Shown in pieces: positions 8,291 to 17,106 of a DNA stretch of 64,000 bases (its first letter is position 1; each line of letters starts with the position of its first letter). The stretch is from NCBI GenBank assembly GCA_017347445.1, contig AP021856.1, positions 1,062,613 through 1,126,612 of the forward strand, given 5' to 3'. Both the position numbers and the translations under genes were made by a program. The stretch comes from Candidatus Brocadia pituitae (GTDB lineage: Bacteria; Planctomycetota; Brocadiia; Brocadiales; Brocadiaceae). Below the pieces are notes generated by a model. It saw only the letters and a program-made list of their open reading frames with translations, did no database searches and was not told the DNA's origin.

Positions 8291-9265
8291 ATGGATATTA
8301 AAAGGGAAGATTTATTACGATTATTTTATTATCTCAAATTGACACGAAGGTTAGAAGATCGTGTAACATCGCTCTATCATCAAGGGAAGATTTTAGGAGG
8401 GGCATGGACAAGCAATGGCACAGAGGCTGTTTCCGTCGGATACGGCTATGCCCTTGAAAAGAATGATATTGCCGCTCCGTACTTTCGGGATATGGGGGTT
8501 TTTTTGATCCGGGGTATTACGGCAAAACGAATTATGGCGCAGTATCTCGGGAAAAAAACGGGTGTCACCGGCGGTAAGGAGGGAAATGTCCACGTGGGGG
8601 ATTTGCAGTATGGTGTATTTGGCTTCCCCAGCCATCTGGCGGATAATTATCCTGTGGGGGCAGGCGCCGCACTTGCCTTTAAAATACGCGGAGAAAAGAG
8701 GGTTGTCGCTGCGTGTACCGGAGATGGGGGGACGAGTCGCGGTGATTTCCATGAAGGTATGAATCTTGCAGCGGTGAGAAAATTGCCGATTGTATTTATC
8801 TGCAATAATAACCAATATGCCTATTCTACTCCGCTAAAACTCCAGATGGCAATAAACAATGTCGCGGAACGCGCCCTGGCTTATGGTATGCCCAGTAAGA
8901 TCGTGAATGGGAATAATGTGATGGAAGTTTACACGGCGGCAAAAGAAGCGTATGAGACAGCTCGAAACGGGGGAGGGCCTACCTTTATCGAATGCAAGAC
9001 CATGAGGATGCATGGTCATTCAGAACACGATAGCGCCAAATATGTTCCCCGCGAACTTCTGGAAGAGTGGAAGAAAAAGGATCCTATTTTGCATATGGAA
9101 ACATATTTAATGGAAAACCAGATTGCTAAAAAAGAGGAACTGGATGGTATCGATTTACAGGTGCAGAAAGAGATTGAAGAGGCCGAGGCATTTGCAGAGG
9201 AAAGCCCCTATCCTGAACCGGAAGAAGTTTTAAAGGGTCTTTACGCAACACCAATAGAGGAATAG
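8291..9265 (+). CDS. pdhA: Pyruvate/acetoin dehydrogenase E1 alpha subunit
   Basis: 324 residues. Thiamine-diphosphate binding motif GDGG at 144-147 runs to NNN at 172-174, in the spacing of the family. The phosphorylation-loop region MRMHGHSEHD lies near 244. E1 alpha and beta decarboxylate the 2-oxo acid and transfer the acyl group to lipoyl-E2. The ATG at 8291 follows GGTGGAG by five bases; an upstream in-frame start seven codons earlier is less well placed. First gene of an operon with E1 beta (five-base gap), E2 and lipB. Acetoin or branched-chain substrates cannot be excluded from sequence alone. Confidence 0.93.
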   Translation: MDIKREDLLRLFYYLKLTRRLEDRVTSLYHQGKILGGAWTSNGTEAVSVGYGYALEKNDIAAPYFRDMGVFLIRGITAKRIMAQYLGKKTGVTGGKEGNVHVGDLQYGVFGFPSHLADNYPVGAGAALAFKIRGEKRVVAACTGDGGTSRGDFHEGMNLAAVRKLPIVFICNNNQYAYSTPLKLQMAINNVAERALAYGMPSKIVNGNNVMEVYTAAKEAYETARNGGGPTFIECKTMRMHGHSEHDSAKYVPRELLEEWKKKDPILHMETYLMENQIAKKEELDGIDLQVQKEIEEAEAFAEESPYPEPEEVLKGLYATPIEE

Positions 9266-9270
9266 ATGTC

Positions 9271-10245
9271 ATGAAGGAAATTACCTATCTTGAGGCAATC
9301 AAAGAGGCTTTGAATGAAGAAATGGCTCGTGATGCCAGTGTCTTTATTTTGGGTGAAGATGTAGGGGTATATGGGGGTGCATTTCGTGCGACAGAAGGTC
9401 TTTCAAATAAGTATGGTGAGTGGCGTATTTTGGATACCCCGTTGTCAGAATCAGGTTTTACCGGTGCTGCTATTGGTGCGGCGCTTGTGGGTATGCGTCC
9501 CATAGTGGAGATGCAGTTTGCAGATTTTATCTCCTGTGCATTTGATCAATTGGTAAATGTAGCAGCAAAGAACCACTATCGTTGGGGTGCTGCTACTCCC
9601 ATTGTTGTGCGGGCGCCATACGGAGGAAATATCCATGGCGGGGCATTTCACTCGCAGTGTATAGAGGGGTTCTTTTTTAATGTTCCTGGACTAAAAATTG
9701 TTGCCCCTTCTACTGCATATGATGCGAAAGGTTTGCTAAAGGCTGCTATTCGTGATAACGACCCTGTTATCTATTGTGAACACAAATATCTTTACCGACG
9801 CATTAAAGATACTGTCCCTGAAGAAGATTACGTTGTTCCAATAGGAAAGGCACGAATTGCTTTGGAAGGCAAGGACGTATCGATTATTACTTATGGAGCA
9901 ATGGTTCATACCGCACTAGAGGCAGCACAGGTACTTAAAGAAAATAGAGTTTCTTGTGAAATTATTGACTTGAGAACAATTCTGCCATTAGATAAAAAAG
10001 CGATCTTTAACACGGTAAAAAAAACAAACAAAGTTGTCGTATTGCATGAACAAACCAAGACGGGTAGTATTGGCGCAGAAGTCTCTGCCTTGATTAACGA
10101 ATATTGCTTTGATTATTTGGATGCACCCATTATCCGCGTTGCAGCACCTGATACGCCCGTCCCATATAGTGCACAGATGGAAGAAGCCTTTATCCCGCAA
10201 GTAAAAGATGTCGTTTCCGCAGTTGAAAAACTAATGCATTATTAA
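9271..10245 (+). CDS. pdhB: Pyruvate/acetoin dehydrogenase E1 beta subunit
   Basis: 324 residues, full length. The N-terminal GEDVGVYGGAFRATEGL and the segment ISCAFDQLVNVAAKNHYRW are characteristic of E1 beta, which supplies half of the thiamine site and the C-terminal transketolase-like domain. It starts five bases after E1 alpha and ends 16 bases before E2, so the three are one operon. It works in the cytoplasm as an alpha2-beta2 E1 with PdhA. Confidence 0.93.
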   Translation: MKEITYLEAIKEALNEEMARDASVFILGEDVGVYGGAFRATEGLSNKYGEWRILDTPLSESGFTGAAIGAALVGMRPIVEMQFADFISCAFDQLVNVAAKNHYRWGAATPIVVRAPYGGNIHGGAFHSQCIEGFFFNVPGLKIVAPSTAYDAKGLLKAAIRDNDPVIYCEHKYLYRRIKDTVPEEDYVVPIGKARIALEGKDVSIITYGAMVHTALEAAQVLKENRVSCEIIDLRTILPLDKKAIFNTVKKTNKVVVLHEQTKTGSIGAEVSALINEYCFDYLDAPIIRVAAPDTPVPYSAQMEEAFIPQVKDVVSAVEKLMHY

Positions 10246-10261
10246 TGATGAGGTTTTCTGT

Positions 10262-11530
10262 ATGCCGGTAAATGTGATTATGCCACAAATGGGTGAAAGT
10301 GTTGCAGAAGGGACCATTACCAGGTGGCTGGTACATGAAGGAGACAGGGTTGAAAAGGAACAGCCCATCGTTGAAATCAGTACCGATAAGATTGATACCG
10401 AGATACCTTCCCCAACAAGAGGCAGGATAAAAAAGATTCTTTATCCTGAAGGAAAGACGATCCCGGTGCAGGAAGTGATTGCTCAAATTGAACCAGTCGA
10501 AGCAAAAGAAGGTGAAAGAAGCACTATTGAGGAGAAGGAACGTTCACCGCTCCCTGAAGCTATAGAGAAGGTGAAAACCCTTGAGATGACAACAGAAATC
10601 GAAAGAGCAGGAGCAAGAGAAAAGAGATATTCACCCTTAGTAAAGAAGTTGGCTAAAGAATACGAAGTGAATTTAGAAGAGATAAAGGGCACGGGTGAAG
10701 GAGGGCGGGTTACGAAAAAGGATATTATGGATTATGTAGCTTTACGGCCAGGTGCCGGCACTGCTCTGCCTGCAGAAGCGGAACAGAAAATTTATGAGAA
10801 AGAAATTTTTATTCCCTTAAGTCCGAAGCGAAAAATTACCGCTGACAGGATGGTTCAGAGCAAACGGACGGCTGCCCATGTGACAACGGTGTTTGAAGTC
10901 GATATGACAAAGATCGCCAAGTATCGTGATTCGAATAAAGAAGGTATGAAACGGGAAGAGATTCATCTTACCTATCTTCCTTTTATAACTCTTGTGACCG
11001 CGCGCGCCCTCAAAGAACATCCTATCCTGAATGCTTCATGGGCAGAAGAAGGCATTGCTCAGAAGAACAATGTCAATATTGGAATTGCGGTATCCCTTGA
11101 GGATGGTTTAATCGTTCCGGTAATAAAAGATGCCGATAAGAAAGATCTCTTACCATTAGCAAAGGATATTCAAGATATTGCCTGGCGTGCACGCTCCAAA
11201 AAATTAAAACCTGAAGATGTACAGGAGGGAACATTTACGATTACGAACTATGGTCTTAATGGAAGCCTGTTTGGCACGCCAGTTATCCTGTTGCCTCAGG
11301 TAGCAATCCTCGGTGTCGGAGCAGTCGTTAAAAGACCAGTCGTAGTAGACGATGCCATTGCAATTCGATCGATGATGTATCTCAGCCTTTCGTTTGATCA
11401 TCGGGTTATGGATGGCGCTCATGCCGATGCGTTTCTTCGCACAATAAAGGATCGATTAGAAAAATGGGAGGCTTCTGCCTATGTCACGAAACGGTCTTCT
11501 CCTCCAACGGGATACGGTGGAGTATGGTGA
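10262..11530 (+). CDS. pdhC: Dihydrolipoamide acyltransferase (E2)
   Basis: 422 residues. A single lipoyl domain occupies residues 1-78 with the lipoylated lysine K43 in STDKIDTE. An E3-binding domain lies at about 121-160 (YSPLVKKLAKEY, then GEGGRVTKKDI). The catalytic acyltransferase domain fills the rest, with the HxxxD active site H380/D384 in SFDHRVMDG. It accepts the acyl group from E1 and passes it to CoA. The last 50 bases overlap the start of lipB in another frame, tying lipoylation to the enzyme that needs it. No E3 gene is present in the window. Confidence 0.94.
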   Translation: MPVNVIMPQMGESVAEGTITRWLVHEGDRVEKEQPIVEISTDKIDTEIPSPTRGRIKKILYPEGKTIPVQEVIAQIEPVEAKEGERSTIEEKERSPLPEAIEKVKTLEMTTEIERAGAREKRYSPLVKKLAKEYEVNLEEIKGTGEGGRVTKKDIMDYVALRPGAGTALPAEAEQKIYEKEIFIPLSPKRKITADRMVQSKRTAAHVTTVFEVDMTKIAKYRDSNKEGMKREEIHLTYLPFITLVTARALKEHPILNASWAEEGIAQKNNVNIGIAVSLEDGLIVPVIKDADKKDLLPLAKDIQDIAWRARSKKLKPEDVQEGTFTITNYGLNGSLFGTPVILLPQVAILGVGAVVKRPVVVDDAIAIRSMMYLSLSFDHRVMDGAHADAFLRTIKDRLEKWEASAYVTKRSSPPTGYGGVW

Positions 11531-12188
11531 CGCATGGGAATTACAAAAGGCTCTGCTTGAGGCGAGAATTTCAGATAGGATAGAAGATTGCCTTGTCTTG
11601 CTTCAACACCCCCCCACGTTTACCTATGGGCGGAGATACAAAGAGGGGGCTTTAATATCAAACCGGCAATATTACGAAAAGAATGGTTTTTCTGTGTACA
11701 AAACTGACCGGGGCGGATTGGCGACCTACCATGGTCCTGGTCAGGTAGTTGGTTATCCCGTGATAAGAATGTTGGCGTACACGAGCGACTACTACTACTA
11801 TCTGCGGATGCTGGAAGAGGTGATGATAAGGACGCTCTTTGGTTTTGATATTGTAGCTGAGCGAAAAGAGGGATATACAGGTGTCTGGGTAAAAGGGGAA
11901 AAGATTGGGTTTATTGGAGTCCGGATGGTTTTGGGCTGCACCATGCACGGATTCTCTTTAAATGTAAACAATGATGTATCTCCGTTTCAGCTCATTACTC
12001 CCTGTGGAATTCAAGGGGTAAGGGTAACTTCGATCGAGGCGATGGCAAGGAAAAATATTCGTGTTGAAACTGTTTGCCGTGAGCTTGTAAATCACTATTC
12101 GGAACTGTTTCGGGTACAGATGGTATCTATCGGAATAAAGGCTATGATGCAGCGGTTAAGGGTTGGGGAAAATATGGTGAAAGGATAG
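11481..12188 (+). CDS. lipB: Octanoyl-[ACP]:protein N-octanoyltransferase
   Basis: 235 residues. The family motif RGGLATYHGPGQ is at 78-89. The catalytic lysine is in GEKIGFIGVR (K141) and the nucleophilic cysteine C175 in TPCGI. LipB moves octanoate from acyl carrier protein to the lipoyl lysine of E2; LipA then inserts sulfur. The gene begins inside the 3' end of E2 (50-base overlap), so translation is probably coupled. lipA follows one gene later. Confidence 0.94.
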   Translation: MSRNGLLLQRDTVEYGDAWELQKALLEARISDRIEDCLVLLQHPPTFTYGRRYKEGALISNRQYYEKNGFSVYKTDRGGLATYHGPGQVVGYPVIRMLAYTSDYYYYLRMLEEVMIRTLFGFDIVAERKEGYTGVWVKGEKIGFIGVRMVLGCTMHGFSLNVNNDVSPFQLITPCGIQGVRVTSIEAMARKNIRVETVCRELVNHYSELFRVQMVSIGIKAMMQRLRVGENMVKG

Positions 12189-12314
12189 TAGGAGTTTCAG
12201 GGAAGAAATTTTTGTGGTGATGCAGATGGTTAATCGAGGTTTCTTCCCTATCCTATTTGATAAAAAGATGAAAATTATATCTCTCTGCGTAACCAAAAAG
12301 GTGCAATAAAGAAT

Positions 12315-13127
12315 ATGATAGAAAAGAGTATATTAGAAAGAGGTACCAAAGAAGGAATCTTTGGCACGATTAAGGACAAGGAGATAGACCATATAGAATA
12401 TGACCGATGGATGGGGGGACCGCGCGGGCCGGAAAAGATTATATTTAAAGATGGAAGTGCCGTAATATTCAAGTGTGATATCCGGCATTACTGGATGGCT
12501 GATAATCCGGATACTGCAATCCGGGAAGCAATTGTTTATCAAATTGATAAGATTGTGGGTTTGGGACTTGTACCTAAAACGATGGTGATTGATGATATGA
12601 TTGGTACTGTGCAGTATGATGGTTCGGTGCAGGATTGGATCAAAAACGCCAAGGATGGGTATCAGATTGATAGATTTCCTGATGAAGTAAAGAAAGATTA
12701 TGAACGATTGAAGGTCTTTGATTTTATCATTGGGAATAGCGACAGGCATTTAGGAAATGTATTATTTACCGACGATGGAAAGATGCGTGCGATCGACCAC
12801 AATGCAACTCTCGTTATTAGTGAAAATGATGATATATTATCTTTTCCGGATGCAGTCATATGGTTTTTCAGTAAGAACGTCATTCATGACATGCCACATA
12901 TCATAGAAATAGTAGAGAAATTTCATGTGAATAAAGAAAAAATATTAGATTTAATAAATACCTACGTGCATGATAACACCGAGATGGCAAAACTCATGGT
13001 AGAGTCGAGGATTAACTATTTGTATAATATGATGAAGAAAGATAGGCCATTTCCCAGAAAATATCTGACGTGGCGAAATGCTTTGGATGAGGAAATCTCT
13101 AATATTCTCAGGAGCAAAAAGGGATAA
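12315..13127 (+). CDS. PI3/PI4-kinase-like small kinase, unknown target
   Basis: 270 residues. The catalytic loop IGNSDRHLGNVLF (residues about 139-151) and the following DFG-like AIDHN (about 159-163) match the phosphatidylinositol 3/4-kinase and HipA-like superfamily. The N-terminal segment GGPRGPEKIIFKDGSAVIFK supplies a plausible nucleotide loop and lysine. These small bacterial members phosphorylate proteins or small molecules; the target is not predictable. It sits between lipB and lipA on the same strand, 126 and 121 bases away, so co-regulation with lipoylation is possible but unproven. No ribosome site stands out. Confidence 0.7.
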   Translation: MIEKSILERGTKEGIFGTIKDKEIDHIEYDRWMGGPRGPEKIIFKDGSAVIFKCDIRHYWMADNPDTAIREAIVYQIDKIVGLGLVPKTMVIDDMIGTVQYDGSVQDWIKNAKDGYQIDRFPDEVKKDYERLKVFDFIIGNSDRHLGNVLFTDDGKMRAIDHNATLVISENDDILSFPDAVIWFFSKNVIHDMPHIIEIVEKFHVNKEKILDLINTYVHDNTEMAKLMVESRINYLYNMMKKDRPFPRKYLTWRNALDEEISNILRSKKG

Positions 13128-13248
13128 CCTGGCAATGTTTCATCATAGTTCATTTTCCCACATTTTTCATTTCTTAATCTTTCATCTGTCAATCATCAAT
13201 TTAAACTACTTCCCGGCATAAGAATAAACAATTGTCACGGAATGTGCC

Positions 13249-14112
13249 ATGCGACCCCCTTGGCTGAAAGTAAAGCTACCGTCAGGGAAAAATTTCAGTG
13301 AGATAAAAAGCATCTTACGGGAAGAAAAACTTCATACCGTATGCGAAGCGGCAATCTGTCCAAATATTGGCGAGTGTTTTGAACAGCGTACTGCAACCTT
13401 TTTAATACTTGGAGACATATGCAGCAGACAATGTGGATTTTGTGCAGTTAAAAAGGGTCGTTCTTCTGAGGTTGATACAGATGAACCGCAACGAATCGCA
13501 GCGGCCATTTTGAAGATGGGACTTGCCTACGTCGTAATAACCTCCGTGACAAGGGACGACCTGCCTGATGGTGGTGCATCTGTTTACTCTGAGACAATTA
13601 CACGCATTCGGAAGCATATCAAAGGCTGTAAAATCGAAGTTTTAATACCAGATTTTGGTGGATCAGCAGATGCATTAGAAACAGTAATTCATGCCAGTCC
13701 TGACATAGTAAATCACAACGTGGAAACGGTATCCCGTCTCTATTCACTGGTCAGACCAATGGCCGATTACCGGCGTTCTCTCGGAATATTGGAGCATGTA
13801 CACAGAAAAAATCCCTCATTAATTATAAAATCAGGATTTATGGTGGGGTTGGGTGAGACCTGGGGTGAAATACTTGATGTTATGGGGGATATAAGGAATG
13901 CACATTGCAATATGCTTACGATTGGTCAATATCTGAGTCCGAAGAGCAATGCCCTGCCCGTTTGCCGCTATTATACACCAGAAGAATTCGAAAGGCTCAG
14001 GCTGGAAGGAGAGCGAATGGGATTTCAATCTATAGAATCAGGACCGCTGGTGCGAAGTTCCTATCACGCGAAAATACAATTCAATAAGAGGTTTACCTCA
14101 GAGACAGAGTAG
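13249..14112 (+). CDS. lipA: Lipoyl synthase
   Basis: 287 residues. The auxiliary-cluster cysteines C32, C37 and C43 (CEAAICPNIGEC) and the radical-SAM cysteines C58, C62 and C65 (CSRQCGFC) are all present, and the C-terminal RSSY motif that supplies the serine ligand is intact. The enzyme inserts two sulfurs into the octanoyl group placed by LipB, here most likely on the E2 encoded upstream. Length and motifs are standard. Confidence 0.95.
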   Translation: MRPPWLKVKLPSGKNFSEIKSILREEKLHTVCEAAICPNIGECFEQRTATFLILGDICSRQCGFCAVKKGRSSEVDTDEPQRIAAAILKMGLAYVVITSVTRDDLPDGGASVYSETITRIRKHIKGCKIEVLIPDFGGSADALETVIHASPDIVNHNVETVSRLYSLVRPMADYRRSLGILEHVHRKNPSLIIKSGFMVGLGETWGEILDVMGDIRNAHCNMLTIGQYLSPKSNALPVCRYYTPEEFERLRLEGERMGFQSIESGPLVRSSYHAKIQFNKRFTSETE

Positions 14113-14186
14113 TATTTTTGAGCCTATGACAGTCTTAACTATTTTCATATTCAGCCGATAATACAAAAACAAAATTACGGTCAATA

Positions 14187-15122
14187 ATGGATAACGAATT
14201 CTTGAAATGTCGGAGAAATAGAAAAATGACAGACGTTGATATCCACAAAAATCTGCTGGATTGCTTATCTGGTGGCATTTGTGCAGTTAACCGCGACAGG
14301 GTAATTACCTACTGGAATAAAAATTCGGAAACTCTTACCGGGTATAAGAAATCTGATGCGGTGGGAAAAAGTTGTAGGGATGACATTTTAATGTATGTAG
14401 ATGAACAGGGACGGGGGGTCTGTGAAAACGAATGCATGGCTATAGGAACAATGAATGATGGTAACCCGCGGAGAATGGAGGTGTATGCTCATCACAGGGA
14501 TGGTTATCGTGTGCCAGTCTTAGTCCGCGTATTACCGTTAAAAAATTTAGAGGGACAGGTTATCGGTGCTATCGAGGAACTTTACGACAATTCTGCTAAG
14601 CTCGAGAATACTTACAAAATTGAAGAACTAGAAAAGTGCGCCTTGCTTGATTCTTTCACGGGATTGATGAAAAGGCGCGGGTTAGAAATGAATTTGCGGA
14701 CTATGTTTGGCGTTATGCATAGGTATGGCTGGTCGTATGGAGTTTTTTTCGTTGATATCGATCAATTGAAAAGAATTAATGATTTGTATGGCCCTAAGAT
14801 TGGGGATACGGTAGTAAAGATGGTTTCAAAGACACTTTTACACTGCGTAAGGGCGTCAGACATGGTAGGCCGGTGGGGGGGGGAAGAATTTATGGTAATT
14901 GCCATGAACGTTACTGAAAATCATCTGCGCACTATTGCGAATAAAATTCGTGTGCTTATTGAACAATCAGGTTTTTTTATGGGGGCCGATGCTATTCGCG
15001 TAACAGTTTCTGTATCGGCTACTGTTGCACGGTCGGATGATACAATGGATTCTTTATTAAAAAGATTAAACCAATTGATGCTCCAGGGAAAGGCTTCCGG
15101 TAAGAATTGCGTATCAGTCTAA
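14187..15122 (+). CDS. PAS-GGDEF diguanylate cyclase
   Basis: 311 residues. An N-terminal PAS domain (about 20-140, ITYWNKNSETLTGYKKSD) is followed by a GGDEF domain with active site RWGGEEF and an inhibitory RxxD site (RASD) five residues before it. It should make c-di-GMP from two GTP and be product-inhibited. No membrane segment, so it senses something in the cytoplasm. An alternative ATG at 14226 has GGAG upstream and may be the true start. The NAD(P)HX epimerase gene converges on it from the other strand. Confidence 0.9.
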   Translation: MDNEFLKCRRNRKMTDVDIHKNLLDCLSGGICAVNRDRVITYWNKNSETLTGYKKSDAVGKSCRDDILMYVDEQGRGVCENECMAIGTMNDGNPRRMEVYAHHRDGYRVPVLVRVLPLKNLEGQVIGAIEELYDNSAKLENTYKIEELEKCALLDSFTGLMKRRGLEMNLRTMFGVMHRYGWSYGVFFVDIDQLKRINDLYGPKIGDTVVKMVSKTLLHCVRASDMVGRWGGEEFMVIAMNVTENHLRTIANKIRVLIEQSGFFMGADAIRVTVSVSATVARSDDTMDSLLKRLNQLMLQGKASGKNCVSV

Positions 15123-15157
15123 AAAGAGGTGTAGTTTCAATCAGAATAGCCGGTAAA

Positions 15158-15832
15158 TTAGAGCACGATTTCTTTTGGGATGCCAATATCCGTTACAATA
15201 ATTTCTCCTGTATGGGTTGGCCCATTTCCCAGATAAAATCCTCTCTTGCTTGCCGCAAATGTTATCGTTTTATTCGCTTTCAGTGCGCTACCTAATACCT
15301 TGCCATCATTGCAGTCTAGTCCCGATGGTACATCCACAGATATAATGGTTTTGTTGAGTCTATTAACGCCACGAATGAGGCTTTTAAACGGCTCCTGTAC
15401 CTCACCAGAGATGCCTGTTCCAAACAGTGCATCAATGATAATATCGTAGCTGTCCAATTCTGGTAAGACGCTGATCGCTGCAGGGATATCAAGCACCTCG
15501 CTTACGGGAATTTTCATATGCAAGAGTATCTGGAGGTTTGTACCTGCATCTCTATCCTTTAAAATAACTGGTATCCGCGCAACGAGAAATATCTTTACGG
15601 AAATGTGATGGTTGTGAAGGTGTCTTGCTACGACAAAACCATCCCCGCCATTATTCCCTTTTCCACACAGGACGGCCACTTTGGTTTTCTGAGGATTAGT
15701 TGTCATTTTTAAAACCTCCTCAGCCACATTCCTGCCGGCATTTTCCATAAGGACAAGCCCTGGAATCTTATATTCTTCAATGGCCTTTCTATCCAACTCC
15801 CGCATTTCATCGCGGGTTACTGTCTTTTCCAT
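15158..15832 (-). CDS. nnrE: NAD(P)H-hydrate epimerase
   Basis: 224 residues, YjeF N-terminal domain only. The motif CGKGNNGGDGFVVARHL (residues about 57-73) and the later DALFGTGISGEVQEP and SVDVPSGLDCNDG are diagnostic. It interconverts R and S forms of hydrated NAD(P)H so that the dehydratase can repair them. The dehydratase domain, often fused C-terminally, is missing here and must be elsewhere. It is preceded on the same strand by the CbiX-CbiC gene 120 bases upstream. Confidence 0.9.
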   Translation of the reverse strand: MEKTVTRDEMRELDRKAIEEYKIPGLVLMENAGRNVAEEVLKMTTNPQKTKVAVLCGKGNNGGDGFVVARHLHNHHISVKIFLVARIPVILKDRDAGTNLQILLHMKIPVSEVLDIPAAISVLPELDSYDIIIDALFGTGISGEVQEPFKSLIRGVNRLNKTIISVDVPSGLDCNDGKVLGSALKANKTITFAASKRGFYLGNGPTHTGEIIVTDIGIPKEIVL

Positions 15833-15953
15833 ACTTTCAGTTCGCTCGCCTGAGATTTACGATCCGCCCAAAATGTTTTGTGTTGTCTGTGGATTACAAT
15901 AAGGTAAAACAAAGATTAACACATCATAAAATATTGAAGAAAAGCGGCGATGA

Positions 15954-16973
15954 TCAATATTTATTGCCTTCTTTTGCTAACTTTATAATAGCATTAACGA
16001 CAGAAACGGCAACGGCGCTGCCTCCTTTCCTGTTGGTGTTGGTTATGTAAGGAACAGCAGTATCCTTCAGTGCGGATTTTGCCTCAACTGCACCAACAAA
16101 ACCCACAGGGATACCGATTACCAGGGCAGGTTGCGCCAACCCTTTTTTTATCAAATCAATCAGTTCAAACAAGGCGGTAGGGGCATTGCCAATGACCACA
16201 ACCCCATCTTTCATCTCGTACGCGGACCGTTGCATGGCCACGATCGCACGGGTCTTTCCTGTTCTTTTTGCCTCGTCAACAACAGATTGGTCTGATATTT
16301 TACAAACGATCTTGCCCCCGAATTTTTCTACCGGACCATTGGTGATCCCTGCCTTTACCATATTCACGTCGGTGATAATGTTTTTACCACTTTTTAATGT
16401 ATGAATACCCGTTTCAACAGCAAGGGGATGAAAGACCAGATTGTACGCATAGTCTGTGTCTCCGGTGGCATGTATCGCACGCTGGATAATTGGCCTGTGC
16501 AATTCGGGCACCGACTCTAAATCAACCAATTTGTCAATAATTTCAAAACTCTCGTCAACAATCGCTTGAGGTTGTTCGATACGTTGGTTGCTTCCATACT
16601 GTTTTTCTATCAGTACTTCATGAATGCGGTCAGCTGCAATGAGGGCAATCCGCTCATCAGCGCCAATATTATTAGAATAGATAAACTCAATCTGCGGATA
16701 TTTCGTCTTCTCAATTTCCAGCATTTCCGGAATGTCTTTATAGACGTGATTCCCTTTAAATAATAGCAGTGGCACTACCACAAGTCGATCCATACCGCTC
16801 TCGACTGTTTTTTTTACAACCTCCGGAAATCCCGGTTCAGCCAGCTGCAGAAAAGCTGCTTCTACCATATTCCATCGGTTCATTGCACGGAGCATGTCTG
16901 CAACCTGAAATAATCCATCATTACCGCTGCTCAGTTTACTGCCGTGAGAAATTAAAATAACACCCGTTTTCAT
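15954..16973 (-). CDS. Fused cobaltochelatase CbiX and precorrin-8 methylmutase CbiC
   Basis: 339 residues with two cobalamin-pathway domains. Residues 1-125 are a short CbiX/SirB-type chelatase with metal-site histidines H10 (ILISHGS) and H76 (KGNHVYKDI). Residues about 145-339 are CbiC/CobH, with the catalytic-type histidine H168 in RAIHATGDTDYA and the TDVNMVKAGI segment. CbiX inserts cobalt into sirohydrochlorin and CbiC shifts a methyl group late in corrin-ring synthesis, so the two steps are not consecutive. Such fusions are known in some anaerobes. No other corrin genes and no clear B12 riboswitch are adjacent. Confidence 0.9.
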   Translation of the reverse strand: MKTGVILISHGSKLSSGNDGLFQVADMLRAMNRWNMVEAAFLQLAEPGFPEVVKKTVESGMDRLVVVPLLLFKGNHVYKDIPEMLEIEKTKYPQIEFIYSNNIGADERIALIAADRIHEVLIEKQYGSNQRIEQPQAIVDESFEIIDKLVDLESVPELHRPIIQRAIHATGDTDYAYNLVFHPLAVETGIHTLKSGKNIITDVNMVKAGITNGPVEKFGGKIVCKISDQSVVDEAKRTGKTRAIVAMQRSAYEMKDGVVVIGNAPTALFELIDLIKKGLAQPALVIGIPVGFVGAVEAKSALKDTAVPYITNTNRKGGSAVAVSVVNAIIKLAKEGNKY

Positions 16974-17106
16974 TTTGATTCCTTGTAAATAAAGATGCAG
17001 GTTTTGTTTATGCCAGCAGGTAGCTTCTTTGGTGCTCCTTCCGCCCTCTTCACTCTATTGAATTGCTTGCATAGAGGCTTTTCCATTGCTTCGTAATGTA
17101 ACGCTA

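Noticed and set aside
16974-17106. Cobalamin riboswitch upstream of the CbiX-CbiC gene
   Set aside because: I looked for the conserved B12-box and GCCACTG-type core on the - strand and did not find them.
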